DNA of 64,000 nucleotides from Hyunsoonleella ulvae (GCF_016827605.1 NZ_JAEPJQ010000001.1:496001-560000), one strand, 5' to 3'; numbered from the stretch's first letter, positions 54,476 through 63,490 are shown. Translations and numbers: made by a program. Notes: generated by a model not told the origin, from the letters alone.

Positions 54476-56026
54476 TTAATTTTGGTGTGCTGGTTTTAGT
54501 AAATCATTCACAGTTTTTACAGGATTGAACGTTTCTACAGGAACTTCAACAAAGATGGAATTCCAATGTGCCATACTCCCATTCCATAATCCTGGAAGTT
54601 CAAGTGCTTGTATATCTATCCCATTTTGTGTTTTCATGGTAATAAAAGCGGCTTCAGGATCTACGTAATCTAGTAAATTAAACTTTTCTCCTTTATAATT
54701 TTTCACACCACAAACCAAATCAGTAGGATTAAAATGAGTTGCTTTGTAAACAATGGATTGCTGTTGACGTTTTGTGAAATCTATCTGAGCAAACTCTACT
54801 ATCTGTAAAGAAATCTCACCATTTTTATGTTCTACCCAAAATGGACCACCTCCAGGCTCTCCTTCATTTTTAACCATTCCGCAAACTCTTATAGGACGAT
54901 TTAGCTTTTCACGTAAATAGCTTACCTTCCGCTCAAAACTAAAACTTCCAAAATCTGGATTAACATCTATATTTAGTTGCTTTCTTAAAAAATAAGCCAT
55001 AGCAGTAATATCTGCTTCATTAATCTCTCCTCCATCAAGTTGATGTAAGTATTCAAAAACTTGCTTTTGCTTGTGTAATAAAACACCCGCAAGTAGTTTT
55101 TTGTATTTCGCATCAACTTCATTCTTTTGTCTTACAATGATGTTATCTATATTTTTTATAAAAATAACATCACTATCAAGATCGTTTAAGTTTTCTAATA
55201 ATGCACCATGTCCTCCAGGTCTGAATAAAATTGAGCCATCTTCATTTCTAAAAACTTTTTCATCTTTAGTTAATGCCAAAGTCTCTGTAGCTTCTTTTTG
55301 GTATGAAAATGAGACATGAAAAGCTACTTCTAGTGCTCCCTCTAATTTAGACTTTACCTTTTCCAATTCCTTCTTAAAATAAGGTTGGTGCTTTTCTGAA
55401 ACAGTAAAGTGAAGTGCAGCCTTTTTCTTTGAAGATGCGTACAAAGAGGATTCGAACAGATGCTCCTCAAAAGCAGTGACATACTTACCATTATACTTAT
55501 GAAATGGCAATAACCCCTTAGGGAAAAAGCTGTAGTTTAATTGATCTTCACTAAGCATCATATTTACAAACTGCAAATACCTTTCCTCATTACTTAAATC
55601 TGAATAATTTGGAACTTGTGCTTTTATGCAATGCATTACCTCATCATAAAAAGGGAATTCCCCCAATCGCGATGTAAATGTCTCAATTAAATCATCCCCA
55701 TATTTTTCAAGATATTTTTTTATACTATCTCTAGATGGATTAAAACGCTTTAAAAATTGAAATAAAAACTTAAACATACGTGTTGCTGCCCCTGAGGCTG
55801 GTACAAACTTCACAATATCTAATCCTTCTTTTTCTTTTAAATAAAAGTCTATAAAATCATTAGTTTGTTCGCTATCATAAGCATGAATCCCACGTCCAAT
55901 CGTTGCTGCAGACAACAAATTAGAATGTGTCATTCCGTTTTTTAAACGCTCAACCTGAGCATTTACTTGATCGATAGAAATCCCTTTATCTTCAATTTGT
56001 TTTATGTCTTTATTCGTAAACATCAC
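54476..56026 (-). CDS. DUF4301 family protein
   Basis: The 516-residue protein matches the Bacteroidota DUF4301 family. Notable blocks are FVPASGAATRMFKFLFQF, FRPGGHGALLENLNDLDSDVIFIKNIDN and RVCGMVKNEGEPGGGPFW. The GAATRM and GGHGALL segments resemble the nucleotide-sugar pyrophosphorylase fold, so a nucleotidyltransferase-like activity is plausible but unproved. There is no signal peptide. It is coupled to arfB. Confidence 0.85.
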   Translation of the reverse strand: MMFTNKDIKQIEDKGISIDQVNAQVERLKNGMTHSNLLSAATIGRGIHAYDSEQTNDFIDFYLKEKEGLDIVKFVPASGAATRMFKFLFQFLKRFNPSRDSIKKYLEKYGDDLIETFTSRLGEFPFYDEVMHCIKAQVPNYSDLSNEERYLQFVNMMLSEDQLNYSFFPKGLLPFHKYNGKYVTAFEEHLFESSLYASSKKKAALHFTVSEKHQPYFKKELEKVKSKLEGALEVAFHVSFSYQKEATETLALTKDEKVFRNEDGSILFRPGGHGALLENLNDLDSDVIFIKNIDNIIVRQKNEVDAKYKKLLAGVLLHKQKQVFEYLHQLDGGEINEADITAMAYFLRKQLNIDVNPDFGSFSFERKVSYLREKLNRPIRVCGMVKNEGEPGGGPFWVEHKNGEISLQIVEFAQIDFTKRQQQSIVYKATHFNPTDLVCGVKNYKGEKFNLLDYVDPEAAFITMKTQNGIDIQALELPGLWNGSMAHWNSIFVEVPVETFNPVKTVNDLLKPAHQN

Positions 56027-56213
56027 GTAGTTTTGTCTTATTAATTCATCTTTAAAAGCACTAAATATTGCTTTTATATTGTTGGTTTATTTTTTTTAAC
56101 AACAACTTCTCCAACAGGGTGGTTAATATAAGTTAAAAATGTAAACTGAAAGCGTTTTCTATATCACATTGTTCTTTTAAAACTAAAAAAATACAATAGT
56201 CCTCTTTAAAATA

Positions 56214-56939
56214 TCATCGCTTTGACAATGTGTTTAAAAACGATTCATCTTCCTCAAAAGCAGTGCCAACAACAACCAGATCTGCTCCTGCCGCAAAAGC
56301 ATCGTTCAACTGCGTTTTAGTTTTAATACCACCTCCAACAATTAAAGGGATCTTTACCTCTTTTTTTACTCTTTTAATAATTTCCTTTGGAATGGGGTAA
56401 CTTGCTCCACTTCCAGCTTCTAAATACATCAATTGCATTCCTAATAACTGCCCTGCCTTTGCAGTATCAACAATAGTTTGCAAATTCTCTCTTGATATAG
56501 CTTCTGTTTGAGTTACTCTGGATACCGCTGTTTTTACACCTCCATCAATTAATATATATCCCGTAGGTATTACTTCTAGAGTAGTCTCTCTCAATTTAGA
56601 AACTGCCTCAACATGCTTTCCTATTAAATAATCAGCATTTCTCCCAGACAATAACGACAAAAACAACAAGGCATTCGCCGAATTAGTGATTTGAGTAACA
56701 TCTCCTGGAAATAAAATAATCGGTAAATCGGTAAATGTTTTTATTTTATGAACCAAAGCCTCAGTAGCATCTGCATCTACTATACTGCCACCAACAAAAA
56801 TATGGGTAGCAATAGAGTTATTTACTTTTTCAATGAAACCTCCAGTATTTTTCAATTCAAATTTATCTGGATCAATTAACACAGCAAATAATTGTTCTCC
56901 TTTTTCTTTAGCCTTTAATATATTTTGGTAAACATTCAT
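56214..56939 (-). CDS. Geranylgeranylglyceryl/heptaprenylglyceryl phosphate synthase
   Basis: The 241-residue TIM-barrel prenyltransferase matches the GGGPS/PcrB family, with FAVLIDPDKFELKNTGGF, IFVGGSIVDA, ILFPGDVTQI and the phosphate loop PLIVGGGIKTKTQL. Archaeal members make ether lipids by joining geranylgeranyl diphosphate to glycerol-1-phosphate. Bacteroidota members have that activity in vitro but their lipid product is not settled. It overlaps the phosphopantetheinyl transferase by one base. Confidence 0.9.
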   Translation of the reverse strand: MNVYQNILKAKEKGEQLFAVLIDPDKFELKNTGGFIEKVNNSIATHIFVGGSIVDADATEALVHKIKTFTDLPIILFPGDVTQITNSANALLFLSLLSGRNADYLIGKHVEAVSKLRETTLEVIPTGYILIDGGVKTAVSRVTQTEAISRENLQTIVDTAKAGQLLGMQLMYLEAGSGASYPIPKEIIKRVKKEVKIPLIVGGGIKTKTQLNDAFAAGADLVVVGTAFEEDESFLNTLSKR

Positions 56940-57565
56940 TATGCAATAGCGTAAGCACAGGTAAAACCTTCAAACTCAAGAAACTCAATATTATATCGCT
57001 TTTTAACACTATTATAATCAATCCAAGCAACTGTTTCAGCATCAGTAATATTAAATGGAATGACAAGACAATGCGCTTTAAAACTTAATCCAGGTGTGCA
57101 AAACAACTTGTATAACGATTCTTTTACACACCAAATTATGGTTAATTTTTTGATATAATCTTCATCTACTTCTTTTAAATAGGAAAACTCATAATCCACA
57201 AACTTATGAGCTATTATCGAAATTTTATCGCGTTGTTTCTCCACATCTATCCCTACAATAAAATCGCTAATAATAACCGCAGAAAAATTAAAGGAATGTG
57301 TTATAGAAATTTGCTTACCATCTGTTAGGTGTGGTTTCCCAAATTCATCATAAAACAAATCTTTATCAGAATACCCAAATTCTTGCAACAACCATCTTAC
57401 ACTTAAAAATCCCCTTTGGTGCAATTCACTTTTCATCCCTAAAACACGCTCAAGGGAATTGGGTTTTAAATTTACACGTGCCATCAGCGCATCAAAAGAC
57501 TCGGTAATCTTCCAGATTTTAACAGTAGTTTGTGAATTTGGACTAATAGTTTTGTAAAGTGGCAT
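56939..57565 (-). CDS. 4'-phosphopantetheinyl transferase superfamily protein
   Basis: The 208-residue Sfp-type transferase loads a phosphopantetheine arm onto carrier proteins. The magnesium and CoA motifs are seen in ITHSFNFSAVIISDFIVGIDVE and the later WCVKESLYKLF. It overlaps GGGPS by one base and lies opposite ahcY. Which acyl or peptidyl carrier it serves is unclear; no polyketide or peptide synthase lies here. Confidence 0.9.
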   Translation of the reverse strand: MPLYKTISPNSQTTVKIWKITESFDALMARVNLKPNSLERVLGMKSELHQRGFLSVRWLLQEFGYSDKDLFYDEFGKPHLTDGKQISITHSFNFSAVIISDFIVGIDVEKQRDKISIIAHKFVDYEFSYLKEVDEDYIKKLTIIWCVKESLYKLFCTPGLSFKAHCLVIPFNITDAETVAWIDYNSVKKRYNIEFLEFEGFTCAYAIA

Positions 57566-57588
57566 TTAGTATTCTAAAACTTAATAGT

Positions 57589-57596
57589 TATCTTTG
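57589..57596 (+). promoter_or_regulatory. ahcY promoter -7 box
   Basis: TATCTTTG matches TAnnTTTG. Transcription should begin around 57600, giving a leader of about 97 bases before ahcY. No TTG is present at -33. Confidence 0.5.
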
Positions 57597-57599
57597 CAA

Positions 57600-57661
57600 C
57601 GCCTAAGACGAGTTACATAATTGGGTAGGCGAATTTAACCAAATTATAGGCCAATCCCAAT
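57600..57661 (+). promoter_or_regulatory. Predicted H-type pseudoknot in the ahcY leader
   Basis: CGCCTA (57600-57605) pairs with TAGGCG (57626-57631). The loop segment ATTGGG (57620-57625), immediately before the second strand, pairs with CCCAAT (57656-57661). This is an H-type pseudoknot with two six-pair stems, placed at the very 5' end of the predicted transcript. I match it to no known riboswitch by sequence, but the position suits sensing of S-adenosylhomocysteine or S-adenosylmethionine. Confidence 0.45.
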
Positions 57662-57696
57662 CAACTTTAGGTTTAAAATAAAAGAAAAAAGTTACT

Positions 57697-59013
57697 ATGA
57701 GCACAAAAACAATTCCTTACGTTGCAAACAAAGTAAAAGACATCACTTTAGCAGATTGGGGTAGAAAAGAAATAGAATTAGCAGAGGCAGAAATGCCAGG
57801 CTTAATGAGTCTTCGTGAAGAATATAAAGATTCCCAGCCTTTAAAAGGGGCAAGAATTGCTGGTTGTTTACACATGACTATACAGACTGCTGTTTTAATT
57901 GAAACACTACAAGCACTGGGTGCAGAAGTTACTTGGAGTTCTTGTAATATCTTTTCAACACAGGATCAAGCTGCTGCCGCTATTGCCGCTGCAGGCACTG
58001 CTGTATACGCTTGGAAAGACATGACCGAAGAAGAGTTTGATTGGTGTATTGAGCAAACCTTATTTTTTGGAGAAGATAGACAGCCTCTTAATATGATTTT
58101 AGATGATGGTGGTGATTTAACCAATATGGTTTTAGATAAATACCCAGAACTAGTTCCAGGAATTAAAGGCTTGAGTGAAGAAACCACAACTGGTGTACAT
58201 AGATTATATGAACGTGTAAAAAACAGCACATTACCATTACCAGCTATAAATGTAAATGATTCTGTTACGAAATCTAAATTCGATAACAAGTACGGCTGTA
58301 AAGAAAGTGCTGTTGATGCTATACGTCGCGCTACTGATGTAATGCTTGCTGGGAAACGTGTGGTAGTTTGTGGTTATGGCGATGTTGGTAAAGGTACTGC
58401 AGCATCATTTAGAGGTGCAGGAAGTATTGTAACTGTTACTGAAATTGATCCTATTTGTGCATTACAAGCTGCAATGGATGGTTTTGAAGTTAAAAAACTG
58501 GAAACTGTTGCCCCTGTAGCAGATATAGTAATTACTACTACTGGGAACAAAGACATTGTTCAAGCACAACATTTTAAAGCTTTAAAAGACAAAGCTATTG
58601 TGTGTAATATTGGACATTTTGATAATGAAATTGATATGGCTTGGTTAAACGAAAACCATGGACATACAAAAAACACCATTAAGCCTCAAGTTGATAAATA
58701 TACCGTGAACGGAAAGGATATCATCATTCTTGCTGAAGGCAGATTAGTAAATCTTGGTTGTGCAACTGGGCATCCAAGTTTTGTAATGAGTAACTCATTC
58801 ACTAATCAAACATTAGCTCAAATTGAACTTTGGAACAATAGTGACAAGTACGAAAATGATGTATACATGTTACCAAAGCATTTAGATGAAAAAGTAGCAA
58901 AACTACACTTAGCTAAAATTGGTGTTGAGCTTACCGAACTTAGAGAAGAGCAGGCTGAATATATTGGTGTAAAAGTTGAAGGGCCTTTTAAGCCTGAGTA
59001 TTACAGATACTAA
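57697..59013 (+). CDS. ahcY: Adenosylhomocysteinase
   Basis: The 438-residue enzyme splits S-adenosylhomocysteine into adenosine and homocysteine, relieving product inhibition of methyltransferases. The NAD-binding loop [18 protein letters not shown] lies near 221-238. [20 protein letters not shown] and the ending [10 protein letters not shown] (C-terminal tail closing the partner's NAD site) are family hallmarks. It has its own promoter, a structured leader and a terminator. Confidence 0.98.
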   Translation: MSTKTIPYVANKVKDITLADWGRKEIELAEAEMPGLMSLREEYKDSQPLKGARIAGCLHMTIQTAVLIETLQALGAEVTWSSCNIFSTQDQAAAAIAAAGTAVYAWKDMTEEEFDWCIEQTLFFGEDRQPLNMILDDGGDLTNMVLDKYPELVPGIKGLSEETTTGVHRLYERVKNSTLPLPAINVNDSVTKSKFDNKYGCKESAVDAIRRATDVMLAGKRVVVCGYGDVGKGTAASFRGAGSIVTVTEIDPICALQAAMDGFEVKKLETVAPVADIVITTTGNKDIVQAQHFKALKDKAIVCNIGHFDNEIDMAWLNENHGHTKNTIKPQVDKYTVNGKDIIILAEGRLVNLGCATGHPSFVMSNSFTNQTLAQIELWNNSDKYENDVYMLPKHLDEKVAKLHLAKIGVELTELREEQAEYIGVKVEGPFKPEYYRY

Positions 59014-59042
59014 TATAGATTTATTAGATTACTAGATATTTA

Positions 59043-59077
59043 GAAATCCCAAGCAGTAATGTTTGGGATTTTTTTAT
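59043..59077 (+). terminator. Rho-independent terminator after ahcY
   Basis: AAATCCCAA/TTTGGGATTT stem followed by a T-run ending ATTG; 30 bases past the ahcY stop. Confidence 0.85.
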
Positions 59078-59240
59078 TGACATCTACTTTAAATTAATGA
59101 ACTCGTGAGTATAAAAATTTTACCTGTCACTGCTGTTGGGTCGGGAACCCCGATATAAAACTTGTGCTCAGCACAGACAAAGCATTCATTCCTTAATGTA
59201 TAAAAAATCGTTAAAATCTAAAATAGAGGTAGCTGTTTTT

Positions 59241-59248
59241 TATCTTTG
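59241..59248 (+). promoter_or_regulatory. Candidate promoter -7 box of the aldo/keto reductase gene
   Basis: TATCTTTG matches TAnnTTTG, about 100 bases before the gene start, without a clear -33 TTG. Confidence 0.35.
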
Positions 59249-59317
59249 TTTGCCTAAAGAATTATCATTCCTTACTTAGGTAGGAATCCACATAAGACAC
59301 ATATATTAAACAACAAG

Positions 59318-59337
59318 ATTCCTGCCTTCGCAGGAAT
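59318..59337. repeat. REP-like palindrome ATTCCTGC/GCAGGAAT
   Basis: A perfect eight-base inverted repeat around CTTC. This kind of palindrome is common in many bacterial genomes. A possible upstream ATG of the next gene (59336) falls inside it. Confidence 0.7.
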
Positions 59338-59350
59338 GACAATAGTTACT

Positions 59351-60388
59351 ATGAAATACACAACACTACCACATACCGATATAAAAGTTAGTAAAATATG
59401 CTTGGGGTCTATGACCTGGGGTAACCAAAATACAGAAGCTGAAGGCCACGAGCAACTTGACTATGCTTTTGATAAAGGTGTAAACTTTATTGATACGGCA
59501 GAATTATATCCCGTACCGGCAACCCCAGAAACCCAGGGAAAAACCAGTGAGATTATAGGCACATGGCTTAAGAAAACTGGGTTTAGGGACAAGGTAGTAT
59601 TAGCGACAAAAATTGCTGGTCCTGGAGATTACACAGCGCATATCCGCAAAACAGGGTTTAGTCCGCAGTCTATAAAAGAAGCGGTAGATGCTGAGTTAAA
59701 ACGTTTACAAACAGATTATATAGACCTCTACCAATTGCATTGGCCAGAGCGCGAAACAAACACATTTGGGGTAAGAGACTATAAGCACAACCCTAGTGAT
59801 GCTTGGGAAGATAATTTTAAAACCGTATTGGAAACTTTAAACGAGCAGGTTAAAGCTGGGAAAATTAGGCACATAGGCTTATCTAATGAAAAAGCTTGGG
59901 GCACCATGCGCTATCTAGAAGAAAGCAAGAGTAATAATTTGCCAAGGCCTATTACTATACAAAACCCTTACTCTATGTTATGCAGAACTTTTGAAGGGGA
60001 TTTGGCAGAGGTATCTTTAAGAGAAAATATTGGGCTATTAGCATACTCACCAATGGCATTTGGTGTACTTTCAGGAAAGTATATCACAGGCAACGTAGCA
60101 GACAATGCACGTTTAAAATTGTTTCCAAACTTTGCAAGATACAGTGGTACGCAATCTACAGAAGCCACTAAACGTTATTTAGAAATTGCAGAGAACAACG
60201 GATTAACACTAGCACAAATGGCATTGGCATTTGTAAACCTACGCCCATTTGTAACTGCAAATATCATAGGTGCCACCACTATGAAACAACTTAAAGAGAA
60301 TATTGATAGTATTACTATAGATTTAAGTGAAGATATCCTATCGCAAATAAATGATGTGCATGGTGCTATTCCTAATCCTGCGCCTTGA
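59351..60388 (+). CDS. Aldo/keto reductase
   Basis: The 345-residue enzyme resembles the Tas/YajO group of NADPH-dependent aldo/keto reductases. Catalytic residues are seen: Asp and Tyr in FIDTAELYPV, Lys in VLATKIAG and His in LYQLHWPE. The NADPH-binding C-terminus includes ANIIGATTMKQLKENI. I choose ATG 59351 (MKYTTLPHTDIKV) over 59336, which lies in a palindromic repeat. Substrate is unknown. The RES gene follows after 21 bases. Confidence 0.92.
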   Translation: MKYTTLPHTDIKVSKICLGSMTWGNQNTEAEGHEQLDYAFDKGVNFIDTAELYPVPATPETQGKTSEIIGTWLKKTGFRDKVVLATKIAGPGDYTAHIRKTGFSPQSIKEAVDAELKRLQTDYIDLYQLHWPERETNTFGVRDYKHNPSDAWEDNFKTVLETLNEQVKAGKIRHIGLSNEKAWGTMRYLEESKSNNLPRPITIQNPYSMLCRTFEGDLAEVSLRENIGLLAYSPMAFGVLSGKYITGNVADNARLKLFPNFARYSGTQSTEATKRYLEIAENNGLTLAQMALAFVNLRPFVTANIIGATTMKQLKENIDSITIDLSEDILSQINDVHGAIPNPAP

Positions 60389-60409
60389 TAACTAAGAAGA
60401 ATTCAATTC

Positions 60410-61507
60410 ATGAAGAAATTTGAAGAAGTTATTCGTTCAAAGTCTTTAAATCTAAACGAGGATAATTCATATAGTGGAAGTTTTAGAGACTATTTTAATT
60501 CTAGATTGGATGAATATTTAGATTTGATATCATTGTTGGATGTCTCCACTATAGACTTTAAGAAGCATAAATCAACTAATAGAGGGATCAATTTAAATCA
60601 AACAGATTTGGTTGAAGGCTTAAAAGAAACTATTGCATATTACTATGATGGAAATCCAGCAAAAGCTTATAATAGGTTAAAAAAAGCTATAGATCAAAGG
60701 TTAAAAAGGTATAGGGGACTACTCAAAATTGGGGAATACTCTTTGGGTGAGGATTTTTATAGAATTAGAATTACAAAGGGGAATTCAAGCTATAATTCGA
60801 AAAATTTTTTTCATATACCATTTGATTTGAGAGGTAAGGTTTCTACACAAAGATTCAGTATCCCTGGTTTTCCTTCTTTATACCTTGGTAGAACTGCTTA
60901 TGTCTGCTGGGAAGAATTGAATAGACCAAATTTGAGCGATTTTCATGTTGTTCGTTTAGAGTCTATTGAAAAGATAAAGTTTATTGATTTAGCACCACCT
61001 TACTTAAATTCTAATATCAACGATATTGAATACTATAAGTATTTAATGACATGGCCATTAATTTTTGCTTGCACGATTAAGGTTAAACATCCAGACGAAG
61101 TTTTTAAGCCAGAGTATGTTATTCCCCAGCTATTGCTGCAATGGACAAGGCAAGAAAAAGAAATAGATGGAATTAGATATTGGTCGACTCACATCCAACA
61201 CAGCCCTTTGAGTTTTAAAGGTGAACTCTACAATATTGTTTTACCTGTTAAAGAAAATTTGACTGAGGGACTATGCCCTCAATTAACAAATATCTTTGAA
61301 GCCACAGAAGTTGTTTCATGGCAAAGCATAGAACTAGCTACTGGAGGGCAGACATATTTGTATTCAGATAAAGAGAATGAAAAAATTGATAAGAAAATGG
61401 AATATTTGGAACTGATTAAGGGAACAAAATATCCTTATAGTAGTTCTGTTTTTGGTAATATAGAGAGACAACTTTCATTCTTACCGTCTAAACGGATTAG
61501 TTCTTAA
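60410..61507 (+). CDS. RES-domain protein (possible NAD-consuming enzyme)
   Basis: The 365-residue protein has a C-terminal RES domain from about 118: FYRIRI (Arg), then FHIPFDLRGKVSTQRFSIPG and SLYLGRTAYVCWEEL with the conserved Tyr and Glu. RES domains of toxin-antitoxin systems degrade NAD. This one belongs to a longer subgroup with an N-terminal helical region (1-117) and no recognisable antitoxin gene beside it. It is read 21 bases after the aldo/keto reductase. Whether it is a toxin, a defence effector or a housekeeping enzyme cannot be told here. Confidence 0.75.
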   Translation: MKKFEEVIRSKSLNLNEDNSYSGSFRDYFNSRLDEYLDLISLLDVSTIDFKKHKSTNRGINLNQTDLVEGLKETIAYYYDGNPAKAYNRLKKAIDQRLKRYRGLLKIGEYSLGEDFYRIRITKGNSSYNSKNFFHIPFDLRGKVSTQRFSIPGFPSLYLGRTAYVCWEELNRPNLSDFHVVRLESIEKIKFIDLAPPYLNSNINDIEYYKYLMTWPLIFACTIKVKHPDEVFKPEYVIPQLLLQWTRQEKEIDGIRYWSTHIQHSPLSFKGELYNIVLPVKENLTEGLCPQLTNIFEATEVVSWQSIELATGGQTYLYSDKENEKIDKKMEYLELIKGTKYPYSSSVFGNIERQLSFLPSKRISS

Positions 61508-61558
61508 AAAGTTAACTTAAAATGCATATTACTTAAATTTATGAACGTAATATTTCCA

Positions 61559-61697
61559 CGTTAGGGATTGAACGGCATGTTTTAAATCCCCGACACAGGA
61601 GGGATTGAGTAGTGAAAGCCTGCCTAATGGCAGGCAGGCCCGACCCGAGAACTAAAGTTTCATGAAACTTTCTAAAGTATCATCGAGGGGAACGCCA
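61559..61697 (+). repeat. Dispersed intergenic repeat, GCGTTAGGG family, copy 3
   Basis: Begins CGTTAGGGATTGAACGGCAT and ends GGAACGCC. The palindrome CCTGCCTAATGGCAGGCAGG (61619-61638) interrupts the AAAGCCCGACCC block, as in copy 1. It also includes an insertion with AAAGTTTCATGAAACTTT, a further palindrome. Confidence 0.78.
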
Positions 61698-61699
61698 AA

Positions 61700-61740
61700 A
61701 AACAAAAAACCCGCAAACTTTAAAAGTAGCGGGTTTTTTA
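61700..61740. terminator. Bidirectional terminator between the RES gene and rng
   Basis: AAAAACCCGC/GCGGGTTTTT (61705-61738) has A/T runs on both sides and serves both converging genes. Confidence 0.85.
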
Positions 61741-61741
61741 A

Positions 61742-63286
61742 TTATTTAATTTGATTACCATCTTTATCGAAAAAATGGTACTCTAGATATGTGTAAGCAT
61801 CTCGGGGTAAAACTTTAACCCATTTTTTGTGTTCTAAAAACCATTTAGAACGTACAGATGGAAAGCCTTTGGTTAAAAAGGCTGCTATAAAAGGATGTGT
61901 GTTTAAGGTCACCTTCTTATAGTCTTTTTTAAATAGTCTTTCAAGATCTTGGTTAATTTTTTGCACTATACTTATTGGTGCTTCAACCTCTGCGCCATTT
62001 AAACCGTTGGGGTTTTCCTCTCGGGTTTTTATATTCATTTCTGGGCGCGTGCGTTGTCTTGTTATTTGTATCAAACCAAATTTACTTGGTGGCAGTATTT
62101 TGTGTTTTGCTCTGTCGTCCTTCATTTCTTCTCGAAGATGGTTAAAGAGCTTCTGCCTGTTTTCGGTTTTAGTCATGTCAATAAAATCCACCACTATAAT
62201 ACCACCCATATCGCGTAAGCGCAATTGGCGTGCAATTTCAGTAGCTGAAATTAAATTAACTTCTAAAGCAGTTTCCTCTTGGTTGTTCGATTTATTAGAT
62301 CTGTTACCGCTGTTTACATCTATAACATGAAGGGCTTCGGTATGTTCTATCACCAAATAGGCACCTTTTGTCATGGAAACGGTTTTTCCAAATGAGGTTT
62401 TTATCTGTCGCTCTATCCCGAACTTTTCGAAAATAGGGACACGATTTTGATACAGTTTTACTATTGATTCTTTCTTTGGTGCAATTTCTTGCAAATACTC
62501 TTTAATTTGGTAGTACAATGTTTCGTCATCAACTGTTATTCCTGTAAAGGTGTCGTTAAATATGTCTCGTAGAATAGACGAGGCTTTATTCATTTCTCCT
62601 AATACTTTACTGGGATGATGGGCTTTGTACAGTTTTTTACACATTGCATTCCATCGCTGGAGCAAATTTTGTAAATCTTTGTCTAATTCGGCTACTTTTT
62701 TGCCTTGTGCTACAGTACGAACAATAATACCAAAACCTTGCGGTGTGATACTTTTTACCAAACGTTTTAAACGATCTTTTTCTTCGCGAGAGTCTATTTT
62801 CTGTGAAATAGAGATGCGATTGGAAAAAGGCATTAAAACAATATATCTACCGGCTATAGACAACTCTGATGTTATTCTTGGGCCTTTTGTAGATATTGGT
62901 TCTTTTACTACTTGTACTAATAGCGATTGATTGGATTTTAAGACGTCGGCTATTTTGCCATCTTTCTCAATATCCTTTTCAAATGGGAAGTTTTTTAAAG
63001 AAAAATCTTTTAGTTTACCTGTGCTTACACGTTTTGTGAATTTTAAAAGAGAAGGCAATTTAGGACCTAAATCATGATAGTGTAAAAATGCATCTTTATC
63101 ATAGCCTACATTTACAAATGCTGCATTTAGTCCTGGAACAGTTTTTCGTATTTTGGCAATAAACACGTCGCCAACCGAAAAATTGTTGTCATCTTCATCC
63201 TTTTGTAATTCAATAAGTTTTCCATCTTTTAATAAGGCAAAATCAACAGCTTCTGAATTAGATCGAATAATCAATTCTTTATCCAT
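61742..63286 (-). CDS. rng: Ribonuclease E/G family protein
   Basis: The 514-residue RNase G-like enzyme cleaves single-stranded RNA in rRNA maturation and mRNA decay. It starts with an S1 domain interrupted by a linker of about 45 residues (LGPKLPSLLKFTKRVSTGKL). The two catalytic Asp are in HVIDVNSGNRS and IIVVDFIDMT. The zinc-link Cys-x2-Cys that ties E. coli RNase E/G subunits is absent; the region reads RPEMNIKTREENPNGLNG. It lies downstream of hup and the 30-residue basic gene, with a structured 265-base leader. Confidence 0.93.
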   Translation of the reverse strand: MDKELIIRSNSEAVDFALLKDGKLIELQKDEDDNNFSVGDVFIAKIRKTVPGLNAAFVNVGYDKDAFLHYHDLGPKLPSLLKFTKRVSTGKLKDFSLKNFPFEKDIEKDGKIADVLKSNQSLLVQVVKEPISTKGPRITSELSIAGRYIVLMPFSNRISISQKIDSREEKDRLKRLVKSITPQGFGIIVRTVAQGKKVAELDKDLQNLLQRWNAMCKKLYKAHHPSKVLGEMNKASSILRDIFNDTFTGITVDDETLYYQIKEYLQEIAPKKESIVKLYQNRVPIFEKFGIERQIKTSFGKTVSMTKGAYLVIEHTEALHVIDVNSGNRSNKSNNQEETALEVNLISATEIARQLRLRDMGGIIVVDFIDMTKTENRQKLFNHLREEMKDDRAKHKILPPSKFGLIQITRQRTRPEMNIKTREENPNGLNGAEVEAPISIVQKINQDLERLFKKDYKKVTLNTHPFIAAFLTKGFPSVRSKWFLEHKKWVKVLPRDAYTYLEYHFFDKDGNQIK

Positions 63287-63300
63287 TGTGTTAATTTTAA

Positions 63301-63490
63301 TTTCGCCATTGGCGAAATGGATTAAACTTTATTTTTTATGACCTGATAGATAACATTTTTTAATCTGTCAGGTCGAATACCTTAATGTTATTTAGAACAA
63401 TTCGTTTCTAAATATTTCTAAGGTATTTCACAGGATTTTAATCCGTGGAGTTCAAATACATCTGTTAGATGCTAAAAAAATGTTGAACTC
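63301..63490. other. Cluster of five consecutive hairpins upstream of rng
   Basis: In order: TTTCGCCA/TGGCGAAA (63301-63317); GACCTGATAGAT/ATCTGTCAGGTC (63340-63374); AATACCTTA/TAAGGTATT with an inner TTTAGAA/TTCTAAA (63376-63427); CAC-GGAT/ATCC-GTG (63429-63447); GAGTTCAA/TTGAACTC with an inner CATCT/AGATG (63448-63490). It holds no gene. It may be a structured rng leader, an independent RNA or clustered palindromic repeats. Confidence 0.6.

Larger units (their letters stand above)
59014..59350. other. Intergenic stretch after ahcY with several small palindromes
   Basis: No gene. It holds the ahcY terminator, a TCGGGAACCCCGA palindrome (about 59141-59154), a GTGCTCAGCAC palindrome, a -7-like box at 59241-59248, an ATTCCT/AGGAAT hairpin (59266-59287) and a REP-like palindrome at 59318-59337. 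Confidence 0.5.
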
